Assembly: GCA_014384345.1 (NCBI GenBank) | Contig: JACNGB010000039.1 | Coordinates: 1-39,838 of the forward strand | Reading direction: 5' to 3' | Source of the DNA: Candidatus Thioglobus pontius | Lineage (GTDB): Bacteria; Pseudomonadota; Gammaproteobacteria; PS1; Pseudothioglobaceae | Length of the DNA: 39,838 nt | Shown here: positions 6,982 through 17,458 of the stretch, in pieces | How positions within the stretch are numbered: the first letter of the stretch is position 1 | How the letters are laid out: each line of letters starts with the position of its first letter | Notes under the pieces: model-generated | What the model was told of the DNA's origin: nothing | Databases searched by the model: none | The model's input: only the letters and a program-made list of their open reading frames with translations | Program-made: the position numbers and the translations under genes

Positions 6982-7010
6982 ATTATACCTAATTAATGGT
7001 AAAGTGGAAA
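6982..7010 (-). promoter_or_regulatory. tRNA-Leu promoter
   Basis: On the minus strand TTTCCA (7005-7010, 4/6) and a perfect TATAAT (6982-6987) are spaced by 17 bases. The start site would be about 35 bases before the mature tRNA 5' end. Confidence 0.65.
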
Positions 7011-7033
7011 CTTTCAAACATAGGAATAATCAA

Positions 7034-7252
7034 ATGACAATTACTAACGCAGTATCAGCAATGGCAGGTGTTTTCATCATGGGCTCTTTACTATTAAACG
7101 ACGCCAATCTATTTGCAGAAGCAAGCTGGCTGTGGCTAACGTTTTTTGTAGGCTTTAACTTATTTCAATCAGCCTTTACAGGCTTTTGCCCTGCTGCCAA
7201 AATCTTTAAAGCGGTTGGCTTTAAGGACAGTGATTGCTGCGTGAAAGACTAA
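7034..7252 (+). CDS. Small DUF2892-type inner membrane protein
   Basis: 72 residues from the ATG at 7034, chosen because AGGAA at 7022-7026 is suitably spaced; the frame also opens at 6947, but that would include the tRNA promoter. Two hydrophobic segments (about residues 5-25 and 31-50) flank a short turn, and the end GFCPAAKIFKAVGFKDSDCC matches the YgaP-like DUF2892 pattern of a C-terminal CP motif. Family members are small membrane proteins, sometimes fused to rhodanese domains; their function is unknown. The gene stands alone, divergent from tRNA-Leu and convergent with cysG (3-base gap). Confidence 0.75.
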   Translation: MTITNAVSAMAGVFIMGSLLLNDANLFAEASWLWLTFFVGFNLFQSAFTGFCPAAKIFKAVGFKDSDCCVKD

Positions 7253-7255
7253 TTA

Positions 7256-8641
7256 TTAGTCACTGGTATCAAACCAGTTAAGTTTTTCTCTAAGCTTAAC
7301 CACTTCGCCAACAATAATTAAGGTTGGTGCTTTAATGGGTTGCGTCGCGACAACGCTTGGCAATTCTCCTAGTGTTGTGGTCCAAACTTTGTGATCAGGT
7401 GTTGTGCCTTTTTCTACTAAAGCTACTGGCATATCACTGCGCATGCCGTGCTCAATCAACTTATCTGAAAGATGTTGTGCGCCTTTGAGTGCCATATAAA
7501 ACACAATGGTTTGCTGCTCAACTGCCAACTCACCCCAAGGTAAGTTCATACTGCCGTCTTTGAGATGACCGGTAACAAAGCGACAAGATTGGGAATAATC
7601 ACGATGTGTTAATGGAATACCTGAATAAGTTGAACAGCCAGATGCTGCGGTAATACCTGGAGCCACTTGGAATGGAACGCCATTTTCTGCAAGCGTTTCA
7701 ATCTCTTCGCCGCCACGGCCAAAGATAAACGGATCGCCACCCTTAAGGCGACAAACTCTTCTACCTTGCTTAGCCAAATCAACCAATAATTGATTAATGC
7801 CATCTTGTGGCACACTGTGGTTATCGCGCTCTTTGCCAACATAAATCAGCTCGGCATCACGACGCACAAGCTCCATAACCTCTTCTGATACCAAGCGATC
7901 GTACAAAATCACATCGGCTTGTTGCATTAAGCGCAATGCTTTAAAGGTTAATAAGTCAGGATCACCCGGGCCACCGCCAACTAAATATACCTCTCCCACT
8001 TCTGTATCAGCCGAACCATCAAGCTGTTCTTGCATATCTACTTTAGCCTCGTCCACTTTGCCTGAAAAAACCTTTTCCGCCACAATACCTGAAAAAACTC
8101 GCTCCCAAAAATAACGTCTATCTTCAATATTACTAAACTTTGCTTTAACTTGATCTCTAAATCCACCCGCCAATTCAGCCAACTTTCCATAAGCGTGAGG
8201 AATGGTGCTTTCGAGTTTTGCACGAATCAAACGAGCCAAAACTGGCGCCTTTCCAGCTGATGAAATAGCGATCACAATCGGTGATCTATCAACAATAGAC
8301 GGCATCACAAATGAACACAAGCTAGGTGAGTCAACCACATTAACCGGAATATTGGCTTCATTCGCCAATTGTGACACTTGAGTGTTAAGCTCAGTATCAT
8401 CTGTTGCGGAGACAATCAACACTTGCTGATCAATATCACCAGCTTCAAAATTTCTATCGATTAAATTAATTTTCCCTTCGTTAGCTAATGCTTTAACACT
8501 CTTACAAGCTGATTGATCAACACAATGGACCTGTGCATTTGCCTTTAACAATAGGGTGATTTTTCGAAAGGCAATGTCGCCACCACCCACAACTAAACAA
8601 GGCTTTTGCTGAATATTAATAAAAATAGGTAGGTAATCCAT
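7256..8641 (-). CDS. cysG: Siroheme synthase
   Basis: 461 residues, the full trifunctional length. The N-terminal part (about 1-210) is the precorrin-2 dehydrogenase/sirohydrochlorin ferrochelatase, with the NAD-binding [11 protein letters not shown] at 17-27 and the [11 protein letters not shown] segment. The C-terminal part (about 216-461) is the uroporphyrinogen-III C-methyltransferase, with [14 protein letters not shown] and [16 protein letters not shown]. The enzyme makes siroheme from uroporphyrinogen III for sulfite and nitrite reductases. In a sulfur oxidiser this could also feed dissimilatory sulfite reductase, an inference. It is monocistronic here. Confidence 0.97.
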   Translation of the reverse strand: MDYLPIFINIQQKPCLVVGGGDIAFRKITLLLKANAQVHCVDQSACKSVKALANEGKINLIDRNFEAGDIDQQVLIVSATDDTELNTQVSQLANEANIPVNVVDSPSLCSFVMPSIVDRSPIVIAISSAGKAPVLARLIRAKLESTIPHAYGKLAELAGGFRDQVKAKFSNIEDRRYFWERVFSGIVAEKVFSGKVDEAKVDMQEQLDGSADTEVGEVYLVGGGPGDPDLLTFKALRLMQQADVILYDRLVSEEVMELVRRDAELIYVGKERDNHSVPQDGINQLLVDLAKQGRRVCRLKGGDPFIFGRGGEEIETLAENGVPFQVAPGITAASGCSTYSGIPLTHRDYSQSCRFVTGHLKDGSMNLPWGELAVEQQTIVFYMALKGAQHLSDKLIEHGMRSDMPVALVEKGTTPDHKVWTTTLGELPSVVATQPIKAPTLIIVGEVVKLREKLNWFDTSD

Positions 8642-8673
8642 TGGCTATTTAAGTGTTCTCAATAAAAACCACT

Positions 8674-8681
8674 ATTATAAT
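8674..8681. promoter_or_regulatory. Overlapping divergent -10 elements
   Basis: CTATTATAATG holds TATAAT on both strands (plus 8676-8681; minus 8674-8679). It lies between cysG and the Cys-rich gene. No good -35 is seen for either direction, so the site is tentative. Confidence 0.35.
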
Positions 8682-8719
8682 GTCCTAACATTACTCAAAT
8701 ACACAAAACGCCTATTGTT

Positions 8720-9127
8720 ATGGCTCAAGAGCACCATACCTGTCCTTTTTCTCATTTGATTCTTAGTGGCAGGTGCGCCTGTCAATTTAGTGCTAAAGAC
8801 TGTGTGGCTGAAAAAGAGTTTGGCTCATGTCTTAATGGTAATGCTTCTGAACAGTGTCAGTCGATTTATCACCACTTGCGAGATAATAGTGATTTTGTCT
8901 TAAAAACACACAATGTTAACAACCTATCAGTAGGCCAACAGTCCAAGATTAAAATGGGTGGATTGCTCGCCTTGCAAGAGTTACTAGGTATTGATAACGG
9001 CAATACAATTGATAATATTACTGAGCTGGTCAATCAAATTAACCGCGCTTACCCCCAGCTCAACGACATCCCATTTTCACAACTTATGCCTAGAATCGCC
9101 AAATTTAAATTTAGGCAAAAACCTTAA
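8720..9127 (+). CDS. Conserved-looking Cys-rich protein of unknown function
   Basis: 135 residues. I do not recognise a named family. Six cysteines lie in the first 46 residues (C8, C19, C21, C28, C37, C46), with His5, His6 and His12 also near, which suggests a metal or iron-sulfur site. The remainder (about 60-135) is a helical-looking region without Cys. No signal peptide or membrane segment. No clear ribosome binding site precedes the ATG. The stop overlaps the stop of hda by 4 bases on the opposite strand. Coding is supported by length, tight fit between neighbours and codon use like theirs. Confidence 0.75.
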   Translation: MAQEHHTCPFSHLILSGRCACQFSAKDCVAEKEFGSCLNGNASEQCQSIYHHLRDNSDFVLKTHNVNNLSVGQQSKIKMGGLLALQELLGIDNGNTIDNITELVNQINRAYPQLNDIPFSQLMPRIAKFKFRQKP

Positions 9128-9798
9128 ATATTGAGTGTTTTTTTAACGAACGGAATAGAGATGGCGTTTTTTTGTTGCAAGGATGCTTGATCCAATTGAT
9201 CGATTGTAGTCAAAACAACATTCAAATCTCTCGACACATAGTTAAACAAATAAGCATAAACTTTGTCATCAATATCTAGATTCTTATCTTGCATTTTTAG
9301 CTTAATGGAAGCCATTTTTTCCAAGTCTGTTAGCTGACCCAATAAGTAAGAGACTGACAATGATAAACGTGTCTTTAAATCTTTTAATAAATTTAACTCG
9401 CCAGGCGGTTTTGACGCTGAAACCACCAGCTTGGTTTTGGTGTGTTTAATTTGATTATAAAGATCGAATAACTCTTGCTGTTGAGTAGTGTTTAATTGAT
9501 CAATGTTGTCAACACAAACCCACTCATACTCAGATAGTGTATTGATAAATTCTGCGGGCAGTGCTTGTTCAATGTCCAAATAAACAGCAGACAAATTACG
9601 CGCCAAAGCATCAAACACACATCCTTGAAGCAGGTGTGTTTTACCACTTGAGCGATCACCTGAAACAAATAATACAGTAGATGACTCTTTGTTAAATAAG
9701 TCATCAATGAGCGCTAGCAATTGTTGATTTTCATCGCCTAAGAAATTATTTAAGCGCATTTTTGAATCAAGTGAGATTGGCAATCCAAGTTGTTGCAT
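9124..9798 (-). CDS. hda: DnaA regulatory inactivator Hda
   Basis: 224 residues, usual length. Hda, with the DNA-loaded sliding clamp, stimulates hydrolysis of DnaA-bound ATP and so limits replication initiation. The N-terminal clamp-binding motif is visible as QLGLPISL at residues 3-10. The AAA+ P-loop is SGDRSSGKTHLL at 46-57, and VCVDNIDQL is the Walker B region. The DnaA DNA-binding domain is absent, which separates it from DnaA. It follows pgsA by 9 bases on the same strand. Confidence 0.93.
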   Translation of the reverse strand: MQQLGLPISLDSKMRLNNFLGDENQQLLALIDDLFNKESSTVLFVSGDRSSGKTHLLQGCVFDALARNLSAVYLDIEQALPAEFINTLSEYEWVCVDNIDQLNTTQQQELFDLYNQIKHTKTKLVVSASKPPGELNLLKDLKTRLSLSVSYLLGQLTDLEKMASIKLKMQDKNLDIDDKVYAYLFNYVSRDLNVVLTTIDQLDQASLQQKNAISIPFVKKTLNI

Positions 9799-9807
9799 AA
9801 TCGATAT

Positions 9808-10365
9808 TTACTGTTTTTCTTGTGAAATTACTTTTTCAATCCAAATCCACACATAATCAGCGCCACTTAACACAGTGGAAGTAGCTACAATAATAAAAAA
9901 TATTGTCACCCATTGCTCTTGAATTGGATAAAGTTGCACAATGACCAAAAATAACACCAGGGCAATTTGCAAGGCGGTATTAAACTTTGATAGCTTTGAA
10001 GGGGAGAGCAACTCTTCCTTGGGTGTACCGGCACCAATAAAACACCCAACTGTGCCGGATACAATCATCACATCACGCAAGAATACCAAAATCAATAGCC
10101 ATCCAGGTAGCAATCCAATCACATACAAGGTGATAAAGCTACTCACCAATAATAGCTTATCAGCAGCCGGATCAAGAATAGAGCCTAATCGTGATTGAAA
10201 TGAATAGCGCTTGGCAATCCAGCCGTCTAATGCATCCGTAATACCAGCAATAAAAAACAGCACCATGGCCAAAAAATATTGATGATTTAATAATGTCATT
10301 ACAACAGGTACTGTTAAAATAATGCGTAAAATTGAAAGCGCATTTGGCACACTAGAAAAATTCAT
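9808..10365 (-). CDS. pgsA: CDP-diacylglycerol-glycerol-3-phosphate phosphatidyltransferase
   Basis: 185 residues, typical length. It makes phosphatidylglycerol phosphate, the committed step to phosphatidylglycerol and cardiolipin, at the inner membrane. The CDP-alcohol phosphotransferase motif DG..AKR........G...D...D is complete from about residue 46 (DGWIAKRYSFQSRLGSILDPAAD). Hydrophobic segments follow the family's membrane layout. The gene precedes hda, and its start is 53 bases from the divergent purM. Confidence 0.95.
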   Translation of the reverse strand: MNFSSVPNALSILRIILTVPVVMTLLNHQYFLAMVLFFIAGITDALDGWIAKRYSFQSRLGSILDPAADKLLLVSSFITLYVIGLLPGWLLILVFLRDVMIVSGTVGCFIGAGTPKEELLSPSKLSKFNTALQIALVLFLVIVQLYPIQEQWVTIFFIIVATSTVLSGADYVWIWIEKVISQEKQ

Positions 10366-10418
10366 TTTTTAGCAGGTTAAATCAAGTTTAAAAAAATTAA
10401 TTATACGGAAAAAACCTT

Positions 10419-11420
10419 ATGTCATCATTGACTTACCAAGACTCTGGCGTAGACATTACCAAAGGTAATGACTTAATCGAACAAATCAAACCGATTGCTA
10501 AATCAACCATGCGTGAAGGTGTGTTGGCTGGCTTAGGTGGTTTTGGCGCCATGTTTGAACTGGATCTTAAGAAATATAAAAACCCGGTTCTTATTTCTGG
10601 CACAGATGGCGTAGGCACCAAACTTAAAGTGGCTGAAATGCTAAACAAGCATGACACCATTGGTATTGACCTGGTGGCTATGTGCGTCAACGACCTTATT
10701 GTACAAGGTGCGGAGCCCTTATTTTTCTTAGATTACTATGCAACAGGCAAGCTCAATACAGAATTAGCCACGTCCGTTATCCACGGCATTGGCGAAGGCT
10801 GTAAGATTTCAGGTTGTGCATTAATTGGTGGAGAAACTGCCGAGATGCCGGGTATGTATCAGGGTGAAGAATACGATTTAGCTGGCTTTTGTGTTGGCAT
10901 TGCCGATAAAGACAAAGTGATTGACGGCACTAAAGTTGCCAATGGTGATCATATTATTGCACTGGGTTCTTCAGGTCCCCATTCAAATGGCTATTCTTTA
11001 ATTCGCAAGGTGTTAGAACAGTCTAAGCCTACAGACGACCAACTACAAGCTCTAATTGAGCCAACCAAGATTTATGTTAAATCTGTTTTATCGTTGATTG
11101 AACACTTTTCAGTACATGCTATTTCTCACATTACTGGCGGCGGCTTATTAGAGAACATTCCAAGAGTACTGCCAGATAATTTAGCGGCAAAACTAGACAA
11201 TACTTCTTGGCAATTGCCTGAAATTTTCCAGTTCTTACAAGACAACGGAAATATTGATATTATGGAAATGTATCGAGTGTTTAACTGCGGCGTTGGCTTG
11301 GTGCTGGTGGTGCCTGCAGAGCAAAGTGAAGCGGCCATTAAACACATGAGCGATCAAGGCGAAAACGCCTGGTTAATCGGTGAAATTGTTAACAATGATG
11401 GCGAGCAGGTTATTATTTAA
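10419..11420 (+). CDS. purM: Phosphoribosylformylglycinamidine cyclo-ligase (AIR synthetase)
   Basis: 333 residues. PurM closes the imidazole ring of AIR in purine synthesis, using ATP. Motifs include [23 protein letters not shown] and the [11 protein letters not shown] stretch near residue 140, all standard for PurM. The intergenic region to pgsA (10366-10418) has a TTATAC -10-like element but no convincing -35. The stop codon is followed immediately by the purN ATG, so the two are translated together. Confidence 0.97.
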   Translation: MSSLTYQDSGVDITKGNDLIEQIKPIAKSTMREGVLAGLGGFGAMFELDLKKYKNPVLISGTDGVGTKLKVAEMLNKHDTIGIDLVAMCVNDLIVQGAEPLFFLDYYATGKLNTELATSVIHGIGEGCKISGCALIGGETAEMPGMYQGEEYDLAGFCVGIADKDKVIDGTKVANGDHIIALGSSGPHSNGYSLIRKVLEQSKPTDDQLQALIEPTKIYVKSVLSLIEHFSVHAISHITGGGLLENIPRVLPDNLAAKLDNTSWQLPEIFQFLQDNGNIDIMEMYRVFNCGVGLVLVVPAEQSEAAIKHMSDQGENAWLIGEIVNNDGEQVII

Positions 11421-12026
11421 ATGAAGGGTGTTGTCTTAATTTCTGGTAGTGGCTCAAACCTCCAGTCATTAATTGACAATGCTAATCATATTGGTCTTGA
11501 GATTGAAGCGGTTATTAGCAACAAAGAAAGCGCCTACGGGCTTGAACGCGCTCAACAAGCTAATATTCCTATCCATACAATTAATCATCAACAATTCTCT
11601 TCACGAGAAGAATTTGACCAAATATTAAGCCAAACCATTGACCAATATCAGCCAGAAATTATTATTCTCGCTGGCTTTATGCGTATTTTAACGCCGGAAT
11701 TTACGCAGAAATATACCGGGAAAATGTTTAACATTCACCCTTCTTTATTGCCCAAATTTCAAGGGCTAAATACTCATCAACGCGCACTTGATGCAGGTGA
11801 ATCTGAACATGGCGTGAGTGTGCATTTTGTAACAGATGAACTAGATGGTGGTCCCATTATTGCTCAATCTCGTGTTAATGTATTAGCTGACGATAGTGCA
11901 GATTCATTGGCAAAACGAGTTTTAGTAGAAGAACATAAACTCTTTCCAGAAGTGGTTCATTGGTTTACTCAAGGTAGGCTAACGCTTAAGGATAGTCAGG
12001 CATTTTTAGATGGTCAGGCTTTATGA
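11421..12026 (+). CDS. purN: Phosphoribosylglycinamide formyltransferase
   Basis: 201 residues. PurN transfers a formyl group from 10-formyl-THF to GAR in purine synthesis. SGSGSNLQSLID binds the substrate phosphate near the N-terminus. The catalytic set is visible in FNIHPSLLPKFQGL (Asn, His) and DELDGGPII (Asp). The start directly abuts the purM stop, and the end overlaps the DUF3108 gene by 4 bases (ATGA). Confidence 0.97.
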   Translation: MKGVVLISGSGSNLQSLIDNANHIGLEIEAVISNKESAYGLERAQQANIPIHTINHQQFSSREEFDQILSQTIDQYQPEIIILAGFMRILTPEFTQKYTGKMFNIHPSLLPKFQGLNTHQRALDAGESEHGVSVHFVTDELDGGPIIAQSRVNVLADDSADSLAKRVLVEEHKLFPEVVHWFTQGRLTLKDSQAFLDGQAL

Positions 12027-12760
12027 GATTTATTGCCATCTTAGCATTCCTTTCATTCATTCATACTTCTGTTTCGGCGTTTACACCACATGTTGCCAAC
12101 TATCAACTCTCCATTAATGGACTTAAAATCGCTGAAGAAGTTAGAACGCTACACCAACTAGAAGACGGCTACTTCTATACAGCAAACGCCAATACTTCAG
12201 GATTGGCTGCCATGATTAAAGATTACTCTATCGCTGCTAGTTCAACCTTTAACATAAATGATCAGGGGGTTAGTAGTGTTGCTTATCAAATCATGGAGCA
12301 AGAAGACAAGAAAATCAGCAAAAGCTACGTCATTGATATCAACTCTCAATCTAAAATTGTTTCATCTCAACTCACTAAAACACAACCAAAGATTAACACC
12401 TGGAAAGCTAACAAAGGCAATATTACTGATCCACTCAGTATATTTCTAGCCATTGCTTTTGATTTAAAAAAACACCCTGAACAAACTATTTTTAGCTATC
12501 AAATTGCTGACGGAAGCTCAGTTAAAACACAAGAATTTCAAAGATTTAACAATCAAACAGTTAATATTCAAGGTGAGAATTATGTGGCAACAAAAATGGC
12601 TCGAATTAACCATCAGGGTGACAACATTCAAGCCTATTTCTTAAAGGAGTATCAATATCTACCCGTTTTAATCAAACAAATTAAGAGTGGACGAAATTAC
12701 CTGTATGAAATAACCAATCTTAAAATGCCAGATATTAAAGGTTTACAGGTAACTCTTTAA
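12023..12760 (+). CDS. Secreted DUF3108 protein
   Basis: 245 residues. [19 protein letters not shown] is a good signal peptide, with cleavage likely after SVSA. The mature part matches the DUF3108 style: an early [13 protein letters not shown] strand, a central region, and a C-terminal [20 protein letters not shown]. Function is unknown; the family is periplasmic or outer-membrane associated and often follows purN. It overlaps purN by 4 bases and converges on uvrA with an 18-base overlap of coding ends. Confidence 0.85.
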   Translation: MRFIAILAFLSFIHTSVSAFTPHVANYQLSINGLKIAEEVRTLHQLEDGYFYTANANTSGLAAMIKDYSIAASSTFNINDQGVSSVAYQIMEQEDKKISKSYVIDINSQSKIVSSQLTKTQPKINTWKANKGNITDPLSIFLAIAFDLKKHPEQTIFSYQIADGSSVKTQEFQRFNNQTVNIQGENYVATKMARINHQGDNIQAYFLKEYQYLPVLIKQIKSGRNYLYEITNLKMPDIKGLQVTL

Positions 12761-15559
12761 ATACTCACCTGTGTAAGAGCCTTTGACTTCACTCACTACC
12801 TCTGGCGTGCCAGTAGCAATAATATAACCACCTTTATCGCCACCTTCTGGACCCAAGTCAACAATCCAGTCAGCGGTTTTAATCACATCTAGATTATGCT
12901 CAATAATAACAATCGTATTTTCCCGCTCGCGCAAGCGATTAATTACGCCTAGCAATTGCTTAATATCATGAAAATGCAAGCCAGTTGTTGGCTCATCTAA
13001 AATATAAAGTGTTTGACCAGTATCTAACTTAGATAATTCCTTAGCCAGTTTAATGCGTTGCGCTTCACCACCTGATAGGGTTGTTGCATTTTGACCTAGG
13101 GTAATATAAGTCAGCCCCACATCCATTAATGTTTGTAATTTTTGATTGATCTTTGGAATAGGCTGAAAAAATTCTACGGCCGTTTCAACCGTCATACCCA
13201 ATACTTCTGAAATATTTTTACCTTTGTAGGTTATTTCTAGAGTTTCACGATTGTAACGATCGCCATGACAAACATCACATGGTACATAAATATCAGGTAA
13301 AAAGTGCATTTCCACTTTAATTAGCCCGTCACCTTTACAAGCCTCACACCGCCCCCCTTTAACATTAAAACTAAAACGCCCTGCCTTATAACCTCGACTT
13401 CTCGCTTCTAATGTTTGTGAAAACAAATCTCGAACTAACGAGAAGATGCCTGTATAAGTTGCTGGATTAGAGCGTGGTGTTCGGCCAATTGGGCTTTGAT
13501 CAATATTAACAATCTTATCAACCTGGTCCAATCCTTTAATTGAATCAAATTCAGCTGGTGTTGTTTGTGCGCGGTTCAAATCTCGCGCTGCTAGTGCATA
13601 CAAGGTTTCGTTGATTAAAGTTGATTTTCCCGATCCTGATACGCCAGTGACACACGTTAACACACCAACAGGAATGGATAAATCAACATTATTTAGATTG
13701 TTACCTTTAGCGCCTTTAATCTCAATCCAACGATCTGAAGTTTTTCGCTGTGCAGGTACTTCAATGCTTTGTCTGCCACTTATGTAATCACCCGTGAGCG
13801 ATTTTGGATTATTAGCCACCTCTTCTGGTGTACCTGATGCAATTACCTCGCCACCATGCATGCCTGCACCTGGGCCGATATCGATTACATAGTCAGCTTG
13901 TTTGATCGCATCTTCATCATGCTCCACCACAATCACTGTATTGCCAATATCTCTTAAGTAAGTGAGCGTGTTTAATAGCTTTTGGTTGTCACGTTGATGA
14001 AGACCAATAGACGGCTCATCCAAAACATACAAAACACCCATCAACCCTGCGCCAATTTGGCTGGCTAGTCGGATGCGCTGAGCTTCACCACCTGAGAGTG
14101 AATTGGCTCGACGATCGAGGCTTAAATATTCCAAACCAACATTGATTAAAAACTCTAAACGCTGAATAATTTCTTTAAGGATCTTGTCTGCAATCTGAGC
14201 GCGTGAACCCTCAAGGGTTAGGTCTTTTAAAAACTCATAAATACTAGCAATAGATAATTTGGTAATGTGTGATAAATTTTGCCCGCCAATAAAGACGTTT
14301 CTGGCCGATTCATTCAGTCGATCACCTTCACATTCAACGCAATTCATACTCACCACATAACGTGACAACTCTTCTCGAACTGAGCGAATCTCACTCTCTT
14401 CATAGCGACGCATCATACGAGGTATTACCCCCTCAAAAGGCTTAGGCTTATTTGACCAGCCTTGCCTGCCTTTTATTTTAGAAAAATCAATTTCATCTTC
14501 ACCACTACCATACAGCACAATTTTTTTATGCTCGTCACTTAAATCTTCATAGGTGGTTTCAATATCAAATCCATAGTGCTGCCCAACCAGCATCAATACT
14601 TGATAAAAATAAGCATTTGAACGCCCCCAGCCATGAATGGCACCATCAGCCAAACTTAAACCCGGATTAGCCACTACCTTTTGCGCATCAAACATGTCCT
14701 TAACACCTAATCCATCACAAGTTGGACAAGCGCCAACAGGATTATTAAAAGAAAACAATCTAGGTTCAAGTTCAGTCAATGAATAACCACACTGCACACA
14801 AGAAAACTTAGCCGAAAAAACTAACTCATCCCAGCTGGGATCTTCACTCATAGGCGCAACTCGAACCAGGCCACTACTTAAATTAAGTGCCGTTTCCAAA
14901 GATTCTGATAGGCGAGAATTGATATCTTCACGAATTTTAAGTCGGTCAACCACAATTTCAATGGTGTGGTGGGTCTTGCCATTAAGCTCATCCATCTCAT
15001 CCATGTAAAGCACTTCGCCATCAACCCGTGCACGCAAAAACCCTTGATGAGATAACTCTTCCAATAATTTTTTATGGCTACCCTTTCGGTTTTGCACAAT
15101 TGGCGCCAACAGCATAATTTTTTCACCTTCAGGCAAAGCGATAATGCTATCCACCATTTGTGACACCGTTTGAGAGTCTAGGTCAATTTCATGCTCGGGG
15201 CATTTTGGTACGCCTGCTCGAGCAAACAACAATCGCAAATAATCATAAATCTCAGTGATGGTGCCCACAGTAGAGCGTGGATTATGCGAGGTGGCTTTTT
15301 GTTCAATAGAAATTGCCGGAGATAAACCCTCGATATGATCAACATCAGGCTTTTCCATTAACGATAAAAATTGCCTTGCATAGGCTGACAATGACTCAAC
15401 ATAGCGCCTTTGACCTTCCGCATAAATTGTGTCAAATGCTAAAGATGACTTGCCCGAACCTGACAAACCGGTAATCACTACCAGCTTATTTCTAGGAATA
15501 TTAATATCAATATTTTTAAGATTGTGAACGCGAGCGCCTTGTATGCTAATTTGATCCAT
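12743..15559 (-). CDS. uvrA: Excinuclease ABC subunit UvrA
   Basis: 938 residues, the normal length. UvrA, with UvrB, finds bulky DNA damage for nucleotide excision repair. Two ABC-type ATPase halves are present: Walker [10 protein letters not shown] at 31-39 and a second GVSGSGKST, with two LSGGEAQRI signatures. Zinc modules appear as CVQCGYSL...CPTCDGLG and CEACKGDGL...CDVCHGDR. The last 18 bases overlap the convergent DUF3108 gene. A perfect -10 (TATAAT) lies 30-odd bases upstream of its start. Confidence 0.98.
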   Translation of the reverse strand: MDQISIQGARVHNLKNIDINIPRNKLVVITGLSGSGKSSLAFDTIYAEGQRRYVESLSAYARQFLSLMEKPDVDHIEGLSPAISIEQKATSHNPRSTVGTITEIYDYLRLLFARAGVPKCPEHEIDLDSQTVSQMVDSIIALPEGEKIMLLAPIVQNRKGSHKKLLEELSHQGFLRARVDGEVLYMDEMDELNGKTHHTIEIVVDRLKIREDINSRLSESLETALNLSSGLVRVAPMSEDPSWDELVFSAKFSCVQCGYSLTELEPRLFSFNNPVGACPTCDGLGVKDMFDAQKVVANPGLSLADGAIHGWGRSNAYFYQVLMLVGQHYGFDIETTYEDLSDEHKKIVLYGSGEDEIDFSKIKGRQGWSNKPKPFEGVIPRMMRRYEESEIRSVREELSRYVVSMNCVECEGDRLNESARNVFIGGQNLSHITKLSIASIYEFLKDLTLEGSRAQIADKILKEIIQRLEFLINVGLEYLSLDRRANSLSGGEAQRIRLASQIGAGLMGVLYVLDEPSIGLHQRDNQKLLNTLTYLRDIGNTVIVVEHDEDAIKQADYVIDIGPGAGMHGGEVIASGTPEEVANNPKSLTGDYISGRQSIEVPAQRKTSDRWIEIKGAKGNNLNNVDLSIPVGVLTCVTGVSGSGKSTLINETLYALAARDLNRAQTTPAEFDSIKGLDQVDKIVNIDQSPIGRTPRSNPATYTGIFSLVRDLFSQTLEARSRGYKAGRFSFNVKGGRCEACKGDGLIKVEMHFLPDIYVPCDVCHGDRYNRETLEITYKGKNISEVLGMTVETAVEFFQPIPKINQKLQTLMDVGLTYITLGQNATTLSGGEAQRIKLAKELSKLDTGQTLYILDEPTTGLHFHDIKQLLGVINRLRERENTIVIIEHNLDVIKTADWIVDLGPEGGDKGGYIIATGTPEVVSEVKGSYTGEYLKSYL

Positions 15560-15592
15560 GAGATGCAGAAATTATGTCGGACAAAGGGTTCA

Positions 15593-15600
15593 TTATAACG
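15593..15600. promoter_or_regulatory. Back-to-back -10 elements between uvrA and pyrH
   Basis: CATTATAAC holds TATAAT on the minus strand (15593-15598) for uvrA and TATAAC on the plus strand (15595-15600) for pyrH. Neither has a strong -35 at 16-18 bases. No LexA-type CTGT...ACAG site is seen, so SOS control of uvrA is not supported here. Confidence 0.4.
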
Positions 15601-15654
15601 AACAAGATAGGTAAAATCACTCTGTATTATTTAACCTTTAGCAATTCTCAACAC

Positions 15655-16368
15655 ATGAGCAAATATAAACGCATTTTATTAAAATTAAGTGGCGAAGCGC
15701 TAGCTAGCTCAGAAAATACCGTTGATCCTGCCACATTAGATAAAGTGGTTAGTATTATTAAGTCTGTGCAAGAGCAAGGCACTGAAGTGGGCATTGTTGT
15801 TGGCGGGGGTAATATTTTCCGTGGCGCAGCACTTGCAGAAGCCGGAATGAATCGCGTCACTGGCGATCATATGGGTATGCTGGCCACAGTCATGAATGCA
15901 TTGGCCATTTCGGACACCTGTAGCAAACATGATGTTGATGTATTGGTGATGTCCGGCTTTCCAATTGGTGGCGGTGTTTGCGAACCAATGGATCACAACA
16001 AGGCCAAACAAGCACTGAGCGAAGACAAAGTGGTTATTTTCTCAGCAGGTACGGGCGCACCATGCTTTACCACGGATACTGGCGCAACCTTAAGAGCAAT
16101 TGAAATTGGCGCAGAAGCGGTCTTTAAAGCCACTAAAGTTGATGGTGTTTATACAGCCGATCCTATGAAAGATCCAAATGCCACGCGTTACGACACAGTA
16201 ACTTTTGACGAAGCTATTGCCAACAATCTTCAAATTATGGACACGTCGGCATTTGCCATGTGCCGTGAGCACAACATTGAAATTTGTGTTTTTAGCATGT
16301 TAGAAGATACCAACACATTATCTAATATTTTAAAGGGTAACGCCCTAGGAACCATTGTAAGGAATTAA
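15655..16368 (+). CDS. pyrH: UMP kinase
   Basis: 237 residues from the ATG at 15655. The frame stays open to 15574, but [16 protein letters not shown] is the standard beginning of UMP kinase, and an earlier start would include the promoter region. It phosphorylates UMP to UDP and belongs to the amino-acid kinase fold ([12 protein letters not shown], then [15 protein letters not shown]). It comes directly before frr, a widespread pairing. An AAGGAA ribosome binding site for frr lies over its stop. Confidence 0.97.
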   Translation: MSKYKRILLKLSGEALASSENTVDPATLDKVVSIIKSVQEQGTEVGIVVGGGNIFRGAALAEAGMNRVTGDHMGMLATVMNALAISDTCSKHDVDVLVMSGFPIGGGVCEPMDHNKAKQALSEDKVVIFSAGTGAPCFTTDTGATLRAIEIGAEAVFKATKVDGVYTADPMKDPNATRYDTVTFDEAIANNLQIMDTSAFAMCREHNIEICVFSMLEDTNTLSNILKGNALGTIVRN

Positions 16369-16370
16369 TT

Positions 16371-16928
16371 ATGTTAGCTGAAATTCAACAAGACGCTAAG
16401 GAGCGCATGGGCAAGAGTGTTGACTCTCTTGAAACTAATTTTGGAAAAATTCGCGCTGGTCGTGCACACCCTTCATTACTAGAGCAGGTTCAAGTTGAAT
16501 ACTACGGCTCTATGGTGCCATTATCTCAAGTGGGTAATATTGCCGCTGAAGATTCTCGTACACTTAAAGTATCAGTTTGGGAAAAAGACATGTCAGCAGC
16601 AGTAGAAAAAGCCATCATGACATCAGATTTAGGCTTAAACCCTCAAGCTATGGGCCAAGTCATTCGCATCCCACTGCCACCACTGACTGAAGAACGCAGA
16701 CGTGATTTGGTTAAAGTGGTCAGAGATGAAGCAGAAAACGCCAAAATTGCCATTCGCAATATTCGTCGTGATGCCAACAGTGATTTTAAAGATCTATTAA
16801 AAGACAAAGAAATCTCAGAAGATGAGGCTAGAAAAGCTGAAGAAAATATTCAGAAAATCACCGATGCTAGCGTTAAAGAAGTGGAAGCAAAATTAACTGA
16901 AAAAGAAAACTCTCTACTGGAAATTTAA
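16371..16928 (+). CDS. frr: Ribosome recycling factor
   Basis: 185 residues, exactly the usual length. RRF splits post-termination ribosomes with EF-G. Conserved features: [13 protein letters not shown] near residue 25, V.YYG...PL.QVGNI, and the long C-terminal helix with [30 protein letters not shown]. Two bases separate it from pyrH. A strong terminator follows. Confidence 0.98.
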   Translation: MLAEIQQDAKERMGKSVDSLETNFGKIRAGRAHPSLLEQVQVEYYGSMVPLSQVGNIAAEDSRTLKVSVWEKDMSAAVEKAIMTSDLGLNPQAMGQVIRIPLPPLTEERRRDLVKVVRDEAENAKIAIRNIRRDANSDFKDLLKDKEISEDEARKAEENIQKITDASVKEVEAKLTEKENSLLEI

Positions 16929-16945
16929 CCATTTCTTTGGACGTT

Positions 16946-16984
16946 AAAAAAGGCCTGCACTCTTTCAATTGCAGGCCTTTTTTT
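16946..16984. terminator. Bidirectional rho-independent terminator
   Basis: AAAAAAGGCCTGCA pairs with TGCAGGCCTTTTTT around a short loop, giving an 8-bp GC-rich stem with A- and T-runs on both sides. It ends pyrH-frr on the plus strand and the small secreted gene on the minus strand. Confidence 0.93.
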
Positions 16985-17000
16985 AGCTAAACAATTAAGC

Positions 17001-17393
17001 CTACTGGCCTTTTACACAAGAAAAGTAATCCGCCCAACGCTCAGGTGAAAATAAAGTGCCCATAGCATCGATCGGCCCTGTGTTAAACAAGAAACCGCCT
17101 GCTAACGCATCTTTAAATCTTGCAATGTTGTCATCCGACAAGCCTAAAGTTGCTTGACACGCTTGGTGTGCTGATTCAGTTACTGCAAAACCAGAAGGTG
17201 TTTGACCAATCACTTTAGACGTGTCGCTCAATGTCATGGTATCTGGCGCCTGCTCGGTAATCACTGTTTTTTCAGCCACAGGCTGCATTGAATCTAGTGC
17301 TTCAACTGGACCCATATCACGATCATCGCCGCCAGCAATAAGGCCAGTTGTTAATGTAATTGCCGCTGCAAAAGTTAATGTTTTATTCATCAT
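17001..17393 (-). CDS. Small secreted protein of unknown function
   Basis: 130 residues from the ATG at 17393, or 129 from the adjacent ATG at 17390. A GGAG lies nine bases upstream; the further ATG at 17408 has none. MNKTLTFAAAITLTTGLIAGG is a likely signal peptide. The rest is acidic and low in recognisable motifs, with two cysteines (ACQATLG and YFSCVKG) near the C-terminal half that could form a disulfide. I recognise no family. It is monocistronic, ends at the shared terminator, and is divergent from cmoB. Confidence 0.7.
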   Translation of the reverse strand: MMNKTLTFAAAITLTTGLIAGGDDRDMGPVEALDSMQPVAEKTVITEQAPDTMTLSDTSKVIGQTPSGFAVTESAHQACQATLGLSDDNIARFKDALAGGFLFNTGPIDAMGTLFSPERWADYFSCVKGQ

Positions 17394-17458
17394 GTCTTTG
17401 ATCTCCAAATAATTTAAAATTCCTCTTTTAAAGCTATTTTATATCACTCTGGTTTTGT

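Noticed and set aside
6947-7033. N-terminal extension of the DUF2892 protein
   Set aside because: It would read through the tRNA promoter and the GC hairpin, and the ATG at 7034 has a good ribosome binding site.
15574-15654. N-terminal extension of PyrH
   Set aside because: [16 protein letters not shown] is the normal start; the extension has no family resemblance and spans the promoter.
15560-15654. LexA operator for uvrA
   Set aside because: No CTGT-N8-ACAG site is visible in the uvrA-pyrH gap.
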